Source of the DNA: Mycolicibacterium crocinum
GTDB lineage: Bacteria > Actinomycetota > Actinomycetes > Mycobacteriales > Mycobacteriaceae
DNA: 64,000 nucleotides
Assembly: GCF_022370635.2 (NCBI RefSeq)
Contig: NZ_CP092362.2
Span: forward strand, 4,030,001 to 4,094,000
Reading direction: 5' to 3'
Below, piece by piece: positions 34,046-43,250 of this stretch (the first letter of the stretch is position 1; each line of letters opens with the position of its first letter). The notes under the pieces are model-generated. The model ran no database searches. It was not told the origin of the DNA and worked only from the letters and a program-made list of their open reading frames with translations. Position numbers and translations under genes: made by a program.

Positions 34046-36090
34046 GACGGCCCCTCGGTCAGCACACCGTCACGCAGGTGCAGCGTGCGCGGACACAGCT
34101 CTTCGAGTCCGACGAAGTCGTGCGAGATCACCACGACGGTCAGCCCACTGTTGCGGCGCAGATCGCTCAGCAGCCGCAGCAAGCCCTGCTGACTGGCGGC
34201 GTCCAGCCCGGCCAACGGCTCATCGAGGATCAGCGCCTGCGGTGAGCGGGCCAGCAGCCCGGCGATCACCACCCGGCGCATCTGCCCACCGGAGAGCTGG
34301 TCGATGCGACGCCCGGCCAGTGCGGCGTCCAGACCCACCTTCGCCAGCGCAGCCGTCACCCGCGCCGTGTCATGTGGTGAAAAGCCCGCTGCCGACGCAA
34401 CTTCCAAATCGACGCGGCTACGCATCAACTGCAGCCGGGCGGCCTGGAAAGCGATCGCCACCTCGCCCACGCAGTCCGGCGCGGGTCGGCCGCGCACCAG
34501 GCACGAACCGCTCGTCGGTGTCGTCAGCCCGGCCATGATCCACGCCAGGGTGGACTTCCCGGAACCGTTGCCGCCGTGGATGAGCAGGCCCTCACCCTCG
34601 TGGACGGTGAACGTGACGTCGGTCAGCGCGGGCTTGGCCCACGGTGTGCCCGCGGCGTATTCGTGGGTGACGTGCTCGAGCTCCAGCACCGGTTCCGCCT
34701 TGCGCGGTGGGGCGCTCTCCGTCGCGGTCGGTGCGTCGGCGCTTTCCACCATGTTGGTGTTGTCCAGCGACTCACTGAGATTGATGACCCGCTCGGCGGT
34801 ATCGGCTTCGTTGTTGTAGTGCGTGATCGACACCAGCGCCATCCGGTGACGTTCGGTGAGGCCGGACAACACGCTTAGCAGCGCCTCCCGCCCCCGCTGG
34901 TCGACCATGCTGGTGACCTCGTCGGCGATCAACATCGACGGCTGCCGGGCCAACGCCGCGGCCACCGCCAGACGTTGCAGCTCGCCGCCGGACAACCCGC
35001 CGGTGTCCCGCTCCTCCATACCGGCCAGGCCGACCTCGTCGAGCAGCGCCGCGATATCGGTGCGGGTTCCCGGCGGCAGGCCGAAGACGACGTCGTCGGC
35101 GACTCGTGTTCCCAGCACCTGACTTTCGGGGTGCTGCATGATCACGGCCGTCCCACCCAGCTGACCCAAGCCGATCGCGCCGGGCCGCTCGATCGTGCCC
35201 GACGTCGGTTGACGCCCGGACAGCAGCAGCATCAGCGTGGTCTTCCCGGAGCCGTTGGCACCGGTGATCGCCACGTGTTCCCCGACGTCGACGGTCAAGC
35301 TCAGCGGGCGCAGTGCGTCGTGGGCGGCGCCCGGATACCGAAAACGGGCGTCGACCAAGCGCACCGGGACCGGCGCGACCGGTCCGGACTCGGCAGGGGT
35401 CTCGAGCTTGTGCACATCGGGTATGCCGCGCAACCGATCCAGCACCCGCGACAGCGCCCACCACCCGACCAAGGTCACCACCATGATCGAGAAGATCGCG
35501 TACACCATCAGCAGCGCCGGCCAATACTGCAGCGCGACACCGAACATGTGGCGGGCGTCCTCGGCCGCCGGCCGGAACGGCTCGAAGCGGGACATCACCG
35601 AGACGACGCCGTCGAAGTTGGCGGTCATCGCCGAGAACGTCAACGTGCGCAGCCGAACCAGCACGGTCAGGGCGGCGATGATGAAGACGCCGAAGATCAC
35701 GCCGGCCACCAAACCCACCGCGATGACCGTCGGGGTGCCGCGGCCGCGGCGCTTCATGATGCCGGCCAGTCCGCCGACGTAGGCGCAGTTGACCACCACC
35801 ATGAGTCCGCTGATGCCGGCGATCAGGAAGGCGACGACGCTCGCCGCGACCGTGGAGGCCAGCAGCACCCGAAGGCGGTAGCGGTAACCGAGCAGCCCCA
35901 TCGGCACCGTGGTCAGTAGCGACAGTCCCCCGGCGAACGGCACGACGACGGAGATGATCGCCAGCGCGGCCGCCAGCGCGGCCATCACGGAGGCCTGGGC
36001 CATCTCCACCGGCGACAGCGAGCGGCCGGCACGGCGATCGATCGACGGACGGGACGGCTGCGCAGGCGCCTCCGGTCTCGTCGCGGTCAT
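34042..36090 (-). CDS. ECF transporter fusion: S-type membrane domain plus two ABC ATPases
   Basis: A 682-residue multidomain protein. The N-terminal 200 residues hold five or six helices (an S-component-like domain, VMAALAAALAIISVVVP to MVVTLVGWWAL). Two ABC ATPase domains follow. The first has Walker A GANGSGKT and signature LSGGELQRL; the second has GGNGSGKS and LSGGQMRRV, each with its Walker B (MLIADEVTS, ALILDEPLAG). With EcfT it would make a complete ECF importer from two polypeptides. An ATG at 36162 is an alternative start; neither has a clear ribosome site. The recalled homologue is Rv2326c. The substrate is unknown. Confidence 0.87.
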   Translation of the reverse strand: MTATRPEAPAQPSRPSIDRRAGRSLSPVEMAQASVMAALAAALAIISVVVPFAGGLSLLTTVPMGLLGYRYRLRVLLASTVAASVVAFLIAGISGLMVVVNCAYVGGLAGIMKRRGRGTPTVIAVGLVAGVIFGVFIIAALTVLVRLRTLTFSAMTANFDGVVSVMSRFEPFRPAAEDARHMFGVALQYWPALLMVYAIFSIMVVTLVGWWALSRVLDRLRGIPDVHKLETPAESGPVAPVPVRLVDARFRYPGAAHDALRPLSLTVDVGEHVAITGANGSGKTTLMLLLSGRQPTSGTIERPGAIGLGQLGGTAVIMQHPESQVLGTRVADDVVFGLPPGTRTDIAALLDEVGLAGMEERDTGGLSGGELQRLAVAAALARQPSMLIADEVTSMVDQRGREALLSVLSGLTERHRMALVSITHYNNEADTAERVINLSESLDNTNMVESADAPTATESAPPRKAEPVLELEHVTHEYAAGTPWAKPALTDVTFTVHEGEGLLIHGGNGSGKSTLAWIMAGLTTPTSGSCLVRGRPAPDCVGEVAIAFQAARLQLMRSRVDLEVASAAGFSPHDTARVTAALAKVGLDAALAGRRIDQLSGGQMRRVVIAGLLARSPQALILDEPLAGLDAASQQGLLRLLSDLRRNSGLTVVVISHDFVGLEELCPRTLHLRDGVLTEGPS

Positions 36091-36197
36091 CACCCGATTC
36101 TGCCAGCCGCCGCGGGCTGCTCGTCGCCTCGACCTGCCGCGGTCAGGCGCTCCTGTGGACATGCTGTGAGAAAGCCCACCGGCCAGGCAGAAGACAA

Positions 36198-36218
36198 CAT
36201 AGTATTTCTATGTAAATA
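36198..36218. promoter_or_regulatory. AT-rich overlapping palindromes ahead of marR
   Basis: CATAG-N5-CTATG (36198-36212) and TATTT-N6-AAATA (36203-36218) overlap each other and end 7 bases before the marR ATG. The stretch is markedly AT-rich for this genome, as expected of a MarR autoregulatory operator over the -10/start region. Confidence 0.55.
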
Positions 36219-36225
36219 TGGACGT

Positions 36226-36705
36226 ATGACTCCGACGCCCACCCAAGAACGACCCGGCGCCGCGTCCCCCGACCAGACCGGCCTGGGTTCTGAGCTGCTG
36301 ACCGTTGTCGCGCGGCTCAACCGGCTGGCCACCCAGCGCATCCGGCTGCCACTGCCCTGGGCGCAGGCCCGGCTGCTCGGCACCATCGACGACCAGGGCG
36401 AGGCCCGCATCTCCGATCTGGCCGAGCTCGATCACTGCTCCCAGCCCACGATGACCACCCAGGTGCGCCGGCTCGAGGACGCCGGACTAGTCACCCGCAC
36501 GCCCGACCCCGACGATGCGCGTGCCGTCCGCATCCGCATCACCCCGGCTGGTCAGACCATGCTGGCCCAAGTCCGCGCGGACCGTGCCGCGGTCATCGAC
36601 CCGCGCATCGAGCGGCTTTCCGAAAAGGACCGCGAAACTCTGTCGGCTGCCGTCGAGGCGATCCGTCGCCTGCTCGACGACATCGACAGCTTCCCCGATA
36701 AGTAG
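36226..36705 (+). CDS. MarR-family transcriptional regulator
   Basis: A 159-residue winged-helix dimer. The HTH is in ISDLAELDHCSQPTMTTQVRRL (about residues 65-86), the wing in RTPDPDDARAVRIRITPAG, and the helical dimer ends flank these. It is divergent from the ECF operon and 18 bp upstream of the MFS gene, with which it should be co-transcribed. It probably represses that unit and is released by a toxic small molecule. The recalled homologue is Rv2327. Confidence 0.9.
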   Translation: MTPTPTQERPGAASPDQTGLGSELLTVVARLNRLATQRIRLPLPWAQARLLGTIDDQGEARISDLAELDHCSQPTMTTQVRRLEDAGLVTRTPDPDDARAVRIRITPAGQTMLAQVRADRAAVIDPRIERLSEKDRETLSAAVEAIRRLLDDIDSFPDK

Positions 36706-36723
36706 TAAGGAGTGAGGCCACTC

Positions 36724-37935
36724 ATGTGGCGCCAACCCAAGGCCGTCTGGGCCGTCGCGTTCGCATCCGTTGTCGCCTTCATGGGCATCGGACTCGTCGA
36801 CCCGATCCTCAAACCCATCGCCGACAATCTCAATGCCACACCGTCACAGGTGTCGCTGCTGTTCACCAGCTACATGGCCGTCATGGGCGTGGCCATGCTC
36901 GTCACCGGCGTGGTGTCCAGCCGGATCGGCCCGAAGCGCACGCTGCTGCTCGGCCTGGTGATCATCATCGCCGGCGCCGGACTGGCCGGGATGAGCGACA
37001 CCGTGATGGGCATCGTCGGGTGGCGCGCACTGTGGGGACTGGGCAACGCACTGTTCATCGCGACCGCGCTGGCCACCATCGTCAGCTCGGCCCGCGGCTC
37101 GGTGGCCCAGGCCATCATCCTGTACGAGGCCGCACTGGGCCTGGGCATCGCGGTCGGCCCACTGGTCGGCGGCGTGCTGGGTGGAATCTCTTGGCGTGGG
37201 CCGTTTTTCGGGGTGTCGGCGCTGATGGCCGTCGCCCTCGTGGTGACCGCGCTGCTGCTGCCTGAGACGCCCCGACCGCAACGTATGACGACGCTGGCCG
37301 ACCCGTTCCGCGCGTTGCGTCACCGCGGCCTGCTCGGTGTGGCCATCACCGCGCTGCTGTACAACTTCGGCTTCTTCACACTGCTGGCGTTCACCCCGTT
37401 CCCGCTCGACATGAACGCACACCAGATCGGCCTGATCTTCTTCGGCTGGGGCCTGGCCCTGGCGTTCACCTCGGTGGTGGTGGCCCCGAAGCTGCAGCAC
37501 CGGTTCGGCACCGTTCGGGTGCTGCTGATGAACCTGCTGTGCTTCTCGGCGCTGCTGGTCGTGATGGCGCTCGGCACCGACAACAAGACCATCCTCGCCG
37601 CCTGCGTGGTGATCGCCGGCCTGTTCATCGGCATCAACAACACGCTGATCACCGAAACCGTCATGAAGGCCGCGCCGGTCGAACGCGGTGTGGCGTCGGC
37701 GGCCTACAGCTTCATGCGGTTCGGCGGCGCCGCGGTCGCCCCGTGGCTGGCCGGCGTGCTCGGCGAGCGGGTCAGCGTGCACCTGCCGTTCTGGGTCGGC
37801 GCCGGTGCGGTGCTGCTCGGCGCCGGTGTGCTGGCGATGTCGAGCCGGCATCTGAGCGCTATTGACACGGAGGAAGATGAGCTCGAGGAGATCACCGATC
37901 AGGCCACCGCGGTGACCGTCGGCAGCGAAAGCTGA
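36724..37935 (+). CDS. MFS efflux transporter
   Basis: A 403-residue 12-helix major-facilitator protein of the drug:H+ antiporter type. The loop 2-3 motif SSRIGPKRTLLLG (motif A) and the TM5 motif ALGLGIAVGPLVGGVLGG (motif C, typical of efflux pumps) are present. A C-terminal acidic tail (DTEEDELEEITDQ) is cytoplasmic. The ATG at 36724 was chosen; a GTG at 36712 immediately abuts the AAGGAG site and is less likely. Control by the adjacent marR is expected. The substrate is unknown. Confidence 0.87.
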   Translation: MWRQPKAVWAVAFASVVAFMGIGLVDPILKPIADNLNATPSQVSLLFTSYMAVMGVAMLVTGVVSSRIGPKRTLLLGLVIIIAGAGLAGMSDTVMGIVGWRALWGLGNALFIATALATIVSSARGSVAQAIILYEAALGLGIAVGPLVGGVLGGISWRGPFFGVSALMAVALVVTALLLPETPRPQRMTTLADPFRALRHRGLLGVAITALLYNFGFFTLLAFTPFPLDMNAHQIGLIFFGWGLALAFTSVVVAPKLQHRFGTVRVLLMNLLCFSALLVVMALGTDNKTILAACVVIAGLFIGINNTLITETVMKAAPVERGVASAAYSFMRFGGAAVAPWLAGVLGERVSVHLPFWVGAGAVLLGAGVLAMSSRHLSAIDTEEDELEEITDQATAVTVGSES

Positions 37936-37964
37936 GCGACGCGGGGCCGACCCCGAGGAGAACG

Positions 37965-38837
37965 ATGCAGTTCTGGTGCGGCACCCCGTTCATGAAAACG
38001 ACGGAATCTCTGGCAGTCGCCCGCATGGTCGACGACGCCGGCTACGACGGCATGATCTGCGCCGATCACCTGATCTATCCGCGGGATCTGCGTTCGCCGT
38101 ACCCGTCGCCGACCGGCAAGCCAGGCTGGCAGCCGGAGACTGCGTGGCCCGACACCTGGGTGATGATCGGAGCGATGGCCGCGGTGACGACGCGGCTGCG
38201 CTTCTCCAACGCGGTGTACGTCGCACCCGCCCGGCCGCTGATCGAAGTCGCCAAGGTGGTGGCCACGGCCGCATCGCTGTCCGACGGCCGGGTCTCCCTG
38301 GGTGTCGGAATCGGTTGGATGCGTGAGGAATACGAGCTGCTCGGTCAGGAGTTCGGCAACCGCGGCAAGCGTCTGGACGAAATGATCCCCGCGCTGCGGG
38401 CGCTGTGGCAGGGCGGCTGGGTATCGTGGAGCGGCCGGTATTACGAGGTGCCCGAGATGATGATCGAGCCGCATCCGCCGCAGCCGGTGCCCATCCTGTG
38501 TGGCGGCGAATCCGATGTCGCGCTGAGGCGCGCCGCAGCGCTGTGCGACGGCTGGATCGGCACGGCCTACACGTTCGACGACGCGAAAGCCTACGTGTCC
38601 AAGCTGGATGCGCTACGCCGCGAATTCGGCCGCGCGGACCGACCTTTCGAGATCATGCTGGCGCTGATCGATCCGCCGTCGCCGGACCTTTACAAGCGCG
38701 CCGAAGACATCGGCATCACCGCGGTGATGTGCGCCCCGTGGATGACCGACCCGGCCGTGGCAGCAGGCGGCGACGTCGAACGCTACCGCGGCCCGATCGA
38801 GCGATTCGCCGAATCGGTTGTCGCCCACTGTCGCTGA
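37965..38837 (+). CDS. LLM-class F420-dependent oxidoreductase
   Basis: A 290-residue TIM-barrel enzyme of the luciferase-like F420 group. MQFWCGTPFMKTTESLAVAR opens the barrel; DDAGYDGMICADHL, VSLGVGIGWMREEYELLG (cofactor phosphate site near residue 110-125) and PVPILCGGES follow. Such enzymes oxidise or reduce a substrate with coenzyme F420. The ATG has CGAGGAGAACG upstream. It sits 29 bp after the MFS gene, so it may share its transcript. It ends 4 bp before the convergent bestrophin gene. Confidence 0.87.
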   Translation: MQFWCGTPFMKTTESLAVARMVDDAGYDGMICADHLIYPRDLRSPYPSPTGKPGWQPETAWPDTWVMIGAMAAVTTRLRFSNAVYVAPARPLIEVAKVVATAASLSDGRVSLGVGIGWMREEYELLGQEFGNRGKRLDEMIPALRALWQGGWVSWSGRYYEVPEMMIEPHPPQPVPILCGGESDVALRRAAALCDGWIGTAYTFDDAKAYVSKLDALRREFGRADRPFEIMLALIDPPSPDLYKRAEDIGITAVMCAPWMTDPAVAAGGDVERYRGPIERFAESVVAHCR

Positions 38838-38841
38838 GCAT

Positions 38842-39729
38842 TCACATCCAGATGGTGGCGTTGGCGCTTTCCCGGGGCTGAGCCAGCGGGTGATCCTTTC
38901 CCAGTAAGTCGCCGGTGATGACGGCGCAGAACCGATACATCGCGATGTCGAAGATCCCGTTGTGCATGGGTTGTTCGATGAAATGCCCGAGTCGTTCGGC
39001 CCCGATGAACACCGCCATCAGCAGCAGGCCGATGGTCACACCGGCGTACGGATGGGATGAGCCGTCTAACCGGCTGAAGGCCATGATCGCGAAGAACCAG
39101 GCGAGCCCGCGGATGAACACCTCGTACTGCAGCGGGATCGGCTCGTTGCGGATGCGTTCCAGACCGCTTTGGGCCGTGACGAGCGCGGTGTTGACGCTCA
39201 TCAGCATCACGCGGGCCTGATTGTCGATGTGGCCCTCGGCCGACAGGGTTTGGATGTCGACGGCCTGGCGGGTCATCAGATCGGTGGCGCCGATGTCAGC
39301 GGGATCCTCGGGCGTGAGATCGTCGACGCCTGGCACCGCAGGAATCTTGCGCAGGTCCGCAGCCAGCTGCCAGGCGTAGCGCACCTGGCGTCGACGCATC
39401 CGACTCACGATCTCTGCCATCTCCGGAGCGCCAGAGTCGACGGAGCACAGGGTGTTGTAGGTGGCGCGGGAGTTGATGATGACGTTTCCCCACAGCGTGC
39501 GGGCCTCCCACCACCGGTTGTAGGCGGTGGTGTTGCGAAAACCGATGAACACCGACGCGCCGATGCCCAACACCGACAGCACGGCCGAGGCGTAGTCGAT
39601 CTGGGTGGGGTCCGGGATCGGGATGAGAATGGCGGCCACCACGACGATCGCCAGCAGATCCCAGCGCAACTGCCACCACACGAGACCCGAAACCTTGAGC
39701 GGGCCCAGCTTCCCGACGCTACGAATCAC
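38842..39729 (-). CDS. Bestrophin-family (UPF0187) anion channel-like membrane protein
   Basis: A 295-residue protein of the bacterial bestrophin family (KpBest, YneE). The defining N-terminal region is seen: LVWWQLRWDLLAI, GFRNTTAYNRWWEARTLWG near residues 60-80, and later LPIPLQYEVF-type and SHPYAGV segments. About four membrane helices form a pentameric ion channel in known members. The physiological role in mycobacteria is not established. It is followed 16 bp upstream on the same strand by the VIT1-like gene, so the two may be co-expressed. Confidence 0.87.
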   Translation of the reverse strand: MIRSVGKLGPLKVSGLVWWQLRWDLLAIVVVAAILIPIPDPTQIDYASAVLSVLGIGASVFIGFRNTTAYNRWWEARTLWGNVIINSRATYNTLCSVDSGAPEMAEIVSRMRRRQVRYAWQLAADLRKIPAVPGVDDLTPEDPADIGATDLMTRQAVDIQTLSAEGHIDNQARVMLMSVNTALVTAQSGLERIRNEPIPLQYEVFIRGLAWFFAIMAFSRLDGSSHPYAGVTIGLLLMAVFIGAERLGHFIEQPMHNGIFDIAMYRFCAVITGDLLGKDHPLAQPRESANATIWM

Positions 39730-39745
39730 CGCGTCAGCGTATTGC

Positions 39746-40474
39746 TCACAGCGCCGCGTCGACGAGATTTCCGACCGCGTAGGTCGCCGCGATCGCGATG
39801 GCCCCGAACATCAGCTGCCGCCCCGCGCCGAACCACAGCGATCCCTTGGTGAAGCGGGCGGCCACCGCACCCGCCACCACCAACCCGACCGCGCTGCACA
39901 CCAGACCGAGCCACAGCTTCTCGGCGCCGAACAGATACGGCAGCAGGGGAACGACAGCGCCGACGGCGAACATCACGAACGACGAGATCGCGGCAATCAC
40001 CGGCGACGGCTTCTCACGAGGATCGACACCCAGTTCCTGCGCCAGGTGGAAGTGCACCGCCTGCTCCGCGTCGCGGTGAATCTCCTCGGTGGCCTGCCGG
40101 GCGGTGGTCTCGGACATCCCCATGTCCATCAACATCGATACGAGTTCGTCCCGTTCGGCGTGCGGATGCCGCTCGAACGACCGCCGTTCGATGCGCACCT
40201 GGGAGTCGATCTGCTCGTTGGCGGTCGTGACGGATGTAAATTCGCCGAGCGCCATCGAAAATGCGCCTGCGAGCAGCCCGGCCACCCCGCTCAGTACCAC
40301 CGTGTGGGCACCGCCGCCGGCCGCGACCCCGGCGATCAGCGCGCTGTTGGAGACCAAACCGTCCATCGCCCCGAACGTCGCCGCACGCAGCCAGCCTCCG
40401 GTGACGTCGGGGTGGGAGTGGTCGATGTCGTGGGGTAGGTGGCCCGCCGCGGCCTCCCCCTCGGGCTCGGACAT
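39746..40474 (-). CDS. VIT1/CCC1-family iron/manganese transporter-like protein
   Basis: A 242-residue membrane protein with five helices of the VIT1/CCC1 family. FGAMDGLVSNSALIAGVAAG opens TM1, GEFTSVTTANEQ follows TM2, and a central acidic cytoplasmic stretch (ERDELVSMLMDMG to ATEEIHRDAEQA) forms the metal-binding domain. Such carriers export Fe2+ or Mn2+ from the cytoplasm or into stores. The ATG at 40474 is preferred over a TTG at 40486. Confidence 0.86.
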   Translation of the reverse strand: MSEPEGEAAAGHLPHDIDHSHPDVTGGWLRAATFGAMDGLVSNSALIAGVAAGGGAHTVVLSGVAGLLAGAFSMALGEFTSVTTANEQIDSQVRIERRSFERHPHAERDELVSMLMDMGMSETTARQATEEIHRDAEQAVHFHLAQELGVDPREKPSPVIAAISSFVMFAVGAVVPLLPYLFGAEKLWLGLVCSAVGLVVAGAVAARFTKGSLWFGAGRQLMFGAIAIAATYAVGNLVDAAL

Positions 40475-40575
40475 ACCGCCATTCAACGCCGAACCGTCAG
40501 GTCACATCGACTCAGGTTTACCTGCGTTTGCCACATCCGCGTTTGCCAAATCGGTTGCGGGGATACCTTCATGCC

Positions 40576-42495
40576 ATGACCACCACTGCGGAGCACCTTC
40601 GCAACGCCCTCGACGGTCGTTGGCGAGACGTCAAGAACGCCGTGCGCGCCGAACTCTCCACCGAAGTATTCCGGCCGCACTACACGCCCAACACCGTGAT
40701 CGCCCGCGCGAAGGTGGCTGAGCAGATGAAGATCATGGCGGCCCATGGCGCCGCCGAGGACGGGTTCCGTAAAGAGCACGGCGGCAACGGAGACGTGGGA
40801 GCTGCGGTCACGCGAATCGAGATGCTCGCCATGTCGGACCTGTCGCTGATGGTCAAGGCGGGCGTGCAGTGGGGCCTGTTCGGCGGCGCCATCGAGAACC
40901 TGGGCACCGAGCGTCACCACAAGGCGTATGTGCAACGCATCATCGATCTGGACCTGGTGGGCTGCTTCGGCATGACCGAGACCGGGCACGGCAGTGACGT
41001 TCAGTCCCTGGAGACCACCGCCACCTACGACCCGGCGACCCAGGAGTTCGTGATCAACTCCCCCACCCCGACGTCGCGCAAGGACTACATCGGTGGTGCG
41101 GCCGAAACCGCCCGGGTGTCAGCGGTTTTCGCGCAGCTGATCGCAGGAGGGGAATCGCACGGGGTGCACTGTTTCGTGGTGCCGCTGCGCGACGAGGACG
41201 GTAACGATCTGCCCGGCATCACCACCTCGGACTGCCACTACAAGGGTGGCCTGCCGGGCGTCGACAACGGCCGGATCATGTTCGACAACGTCCGCATTCC
41301 GCGTGACAACCTGCTGAACAAGTACGGGGACGTCGCCGAGGACGGCACCTACTCCTCGCCGATCGAGAACGTGAACCGGCGATTCTTCACGATGCTGGGA
41401 ACGCTGATCCGCGGCCGTGTCACGGTCGGCGGCAGTGCGGCGGCCGCCGGACGGGTGGCCCTTGACATCGCCGTGCGATATGCGTTGCAGCGCAAGCAGT
41501 TCAGCGCACCCGACGACGAGGGCGAGGTGCTGATCATGGATTACCTGGTGCACCAGCGCCGGCTCTTCCCGCTGATCGCACGCTCTTATGCGTTGCAGTT
41601 CGCCCAAAACGAGTTGGTCGCCCGGCTGCACGACCTGCAAACGGCGGACAATCCCGACACCGAGGAGCAGCGAGAGCTGGAGTCCCGGGCGGCGGGGCTC
41701 AAGGCGGCCAACACCTGGCACACCAGCACCGCCATCCAGGAAGCCCGCGAAGCGTGCGGCGGCGCAGGCTATCTCGCTGAGAACCGGCTGATCGCGCTGC
41801 GCGCGGACACCGACGTGTTCACCACCTTCGAGGGTGACAACCATGTGCTGACTCAGCTGGTGGCCAAGGAACTGCTGACCGCCTACGCCGACGACATCAA
41901 GGGTATGAGCCCGGTGGAGTGGGTGCGCTTCGCCGCCAACTTCGCCGGCGACCGGGTGCTGAAAAGGACTGCGGCCGAGACAATCATGCAGACCATCCTC
42001 GACTCGCGTCAGGACAACGAGGAGGAAGGCAGCCTGTTCAACCGCGGCACGCAGGTCCAGATGTTCGAGGACCGCGAGCAGTACCTGCTGTCCTCGGTGG
42101 CGCGCCGGCTACAGCGCAAGTCCAAGGAGATGTCGGCGTTCGACGCCTTCAACTCGGTGCAGGACCACGTGTTGCACACCGCGAAGGCACATATCGACCG
42201 GATCGTGCTCGAGGCATTCGTCGCCGGTATCGACGCGTGCGAGGACGACGAGGCCCGGACCATCCTCGGCATGGTGTGTGACCTCTATGCCCTATCGGTG
42301 ATCGAGGACGACAAGGCGTGGTTCATCGAGCACCGGTTCCTGTCGACCGAGCGCGCCAAGGCCGTCACCCGCGGCATCAACCAACGCTGCCGCGACCTGC
42401 GACCGCACGCCGAACTGCTGGTCGACGGCTTCGGAATCCCCGAACAGCTGCGGTACGCGGAGATGCTGCACCCGGAGAACATCCTCAGCGACTAG
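40576..42495 (+). CDS. Acyl-CoA dehydrogenase/oxidase, ACOX-like
   Basis: A 639-residue FAD enzyme of the acyl-CoA oxidase type, longer than ordinary acyl-CoA dehydrogenases. FGMTETGHGSDVQSL (FAD/substrate loop near residue 137), ASRKDYIGGA-type text (TSRKDYIGG), a middle FAD-domain region around VTVGGSAAAAGRVALDIA, and EACGGAGYLAENR (near residue 393) are family marks; a catalytic Glu is expected in FTTFEGDNHVL. It would make the 2,3-double bond of an acyl-CoA, passing electrons to O2 or an ETF. The ATG at 40576 is chosen. It is divergent from the VIT1-like gene. Confidence 0.88.
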   Translation: MTTTAEHLRNALDGRWRDVKNAVRAELSTEVFRPHYTPNTVIARAKVAEQMKIMAAHGAAEDGFRKEHGGNGDVGAAVTRIEMLAMSDLSLMVKAGVQWGLFGGAIENLGTERHHKAYVQRIIDLDLVGCFGMTETGHGSDVQSLETTATYDPATQEFVINSPTPTSRKDYIGGAAETARVSAVFAQLIAGGESHGVHCFVVPLRDEDGNDLPGITTSDCHYKGGLPGVDNGRIMFDNVRIPRDNLLNKYGDVAEDGTYSSPIENVNRRFFTMLGTLIRGRVTVGGSAAAAGRVALDIAVRYALQRKQFSAPDDEGEVLIMDYLVHQRRLFPLIARSYALQFAQNELVARLHDLQTADNPDTEEQRELESRAAGLKAANTWHTSTAIQEAREACGGAGYLAENRLIALRADTDVFTTFEGDNHVLTQLVAKELLTAYADDIKGMSPVEWVRFAANFAGDRVLKRTAAETIMQTILDSRQDNEEEGSLFNRGTQVQMFEDREQYLLSSVARRLQRKSKEMSAFDAFNSVQDHVLHTAKAHIDRIVLEAFVAGIDACEDDEARTILGMVCDLYALSVIEDDKAWFIEHRFLSTERAKAVTRGINQRCRDLRPHAELLVDGFGIPEQLRYAEMLHPENILSD

Positions 42496-42548
42496 CGGTT
42501 TTGACAATTTTGACAAAACAGCGGGTTTGAGACGGTAACGTCGCCGCC

Positions 42549-43250
42549 GTGGAGCTCAGGCTGCAGCGCATCGGCGCGTGGTGCGGAACGATCATGATCC
42601 TGCTGTACGGTACCTGCATGTCGGGATTGGCGCGGTTGTTCCCGCCGATCTCGCCGGTGTGGTCGCCGACGGAAGTGGCCGAGTTCTTCGTCGACCACAA
42701 GATCTGGATCCGCATCGGCATCGCCGGGTGTCTGCTGACCTCCGTGATCGCGCTGCCGTTCCTGGCAACCATCGTGTTGCGCATCCGGCGGATCGAAGGG
42801 CAGTGGGGCATGCTCTCGATGACGCAGTTGTTCGCGGCGACGATTTTCGTTCCCGCACTGCTGTTTCCGTTCCTGGTGCTGGCGGCCGCGGCGTTCCGCC
42901 CCGAGGGCAGGTCACCGGAGATCACGCAGGCGCTCAACGATGTGTTCTGGCTGATGTTCATCGGCATCGTCGGCACGATCATCGTGCAGAACATCACGCT
43001 GGCGATCGCGTCGTTCATCGACAAGACCGAACCGCAGACGTTCCCGCGCTGGTACGGCTACCTCAACCTGTGGGTGGCACTGCTGTCGCTGCCGGGGTGT
43101 GTGGTGGTGGTGTTCAACGACGGGCCGCTGGCCTGGCACGGGGTGTTCGCGTTCTACATCCCCGGTTTCGCGTTGGTGGTGTGGCTGTTCGCCACCACCT
43201 ATGTGCTCAACCGCGGCATCAAGGCTCAGCAGCGCGCCGAACACGCATGA
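42549..43250 (+). CDS. Predicted six-helix membrane protein of unknown function
   Basis: A 233-residue protein with about six hydrophobic segments (near residues 10-30, 52-78, 85-113, 130-153, 168-185, 193-215). I do not recognise a characterised family. The GTG at 42549 starts it, 53 bp after the acyl-CoA oxidase. Its stop overlaps the start of the cytochrome-oxidase-subunit-III-like gene (ATGA), and that gene in turn abuts a subunit-IV-like gene. The tight coupling suggests it takes part in the same membrane complex or its assembly. Confidence 0.75.
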   Translation: MELRLQRIGAWCGTIMILLYGTCMSGLARLFPPISPVWSPTEVAEFFVDHKIWIRIGIAGCLLTSVIALPFLATIVLRIRRIEGQWGMLSMTQLFAATIFVPALLFPFLVLAAAAFRPEGRSPEITQALNDVFWLMFIGIVGTIIVQNITLAIASFIDKTEPQTFPRWYGYLNLWVALLSLPGCVVVVFNDGPLAWHGVFAFYIPGFALVVWLFATTYVLNRGIKAQQRAEHA

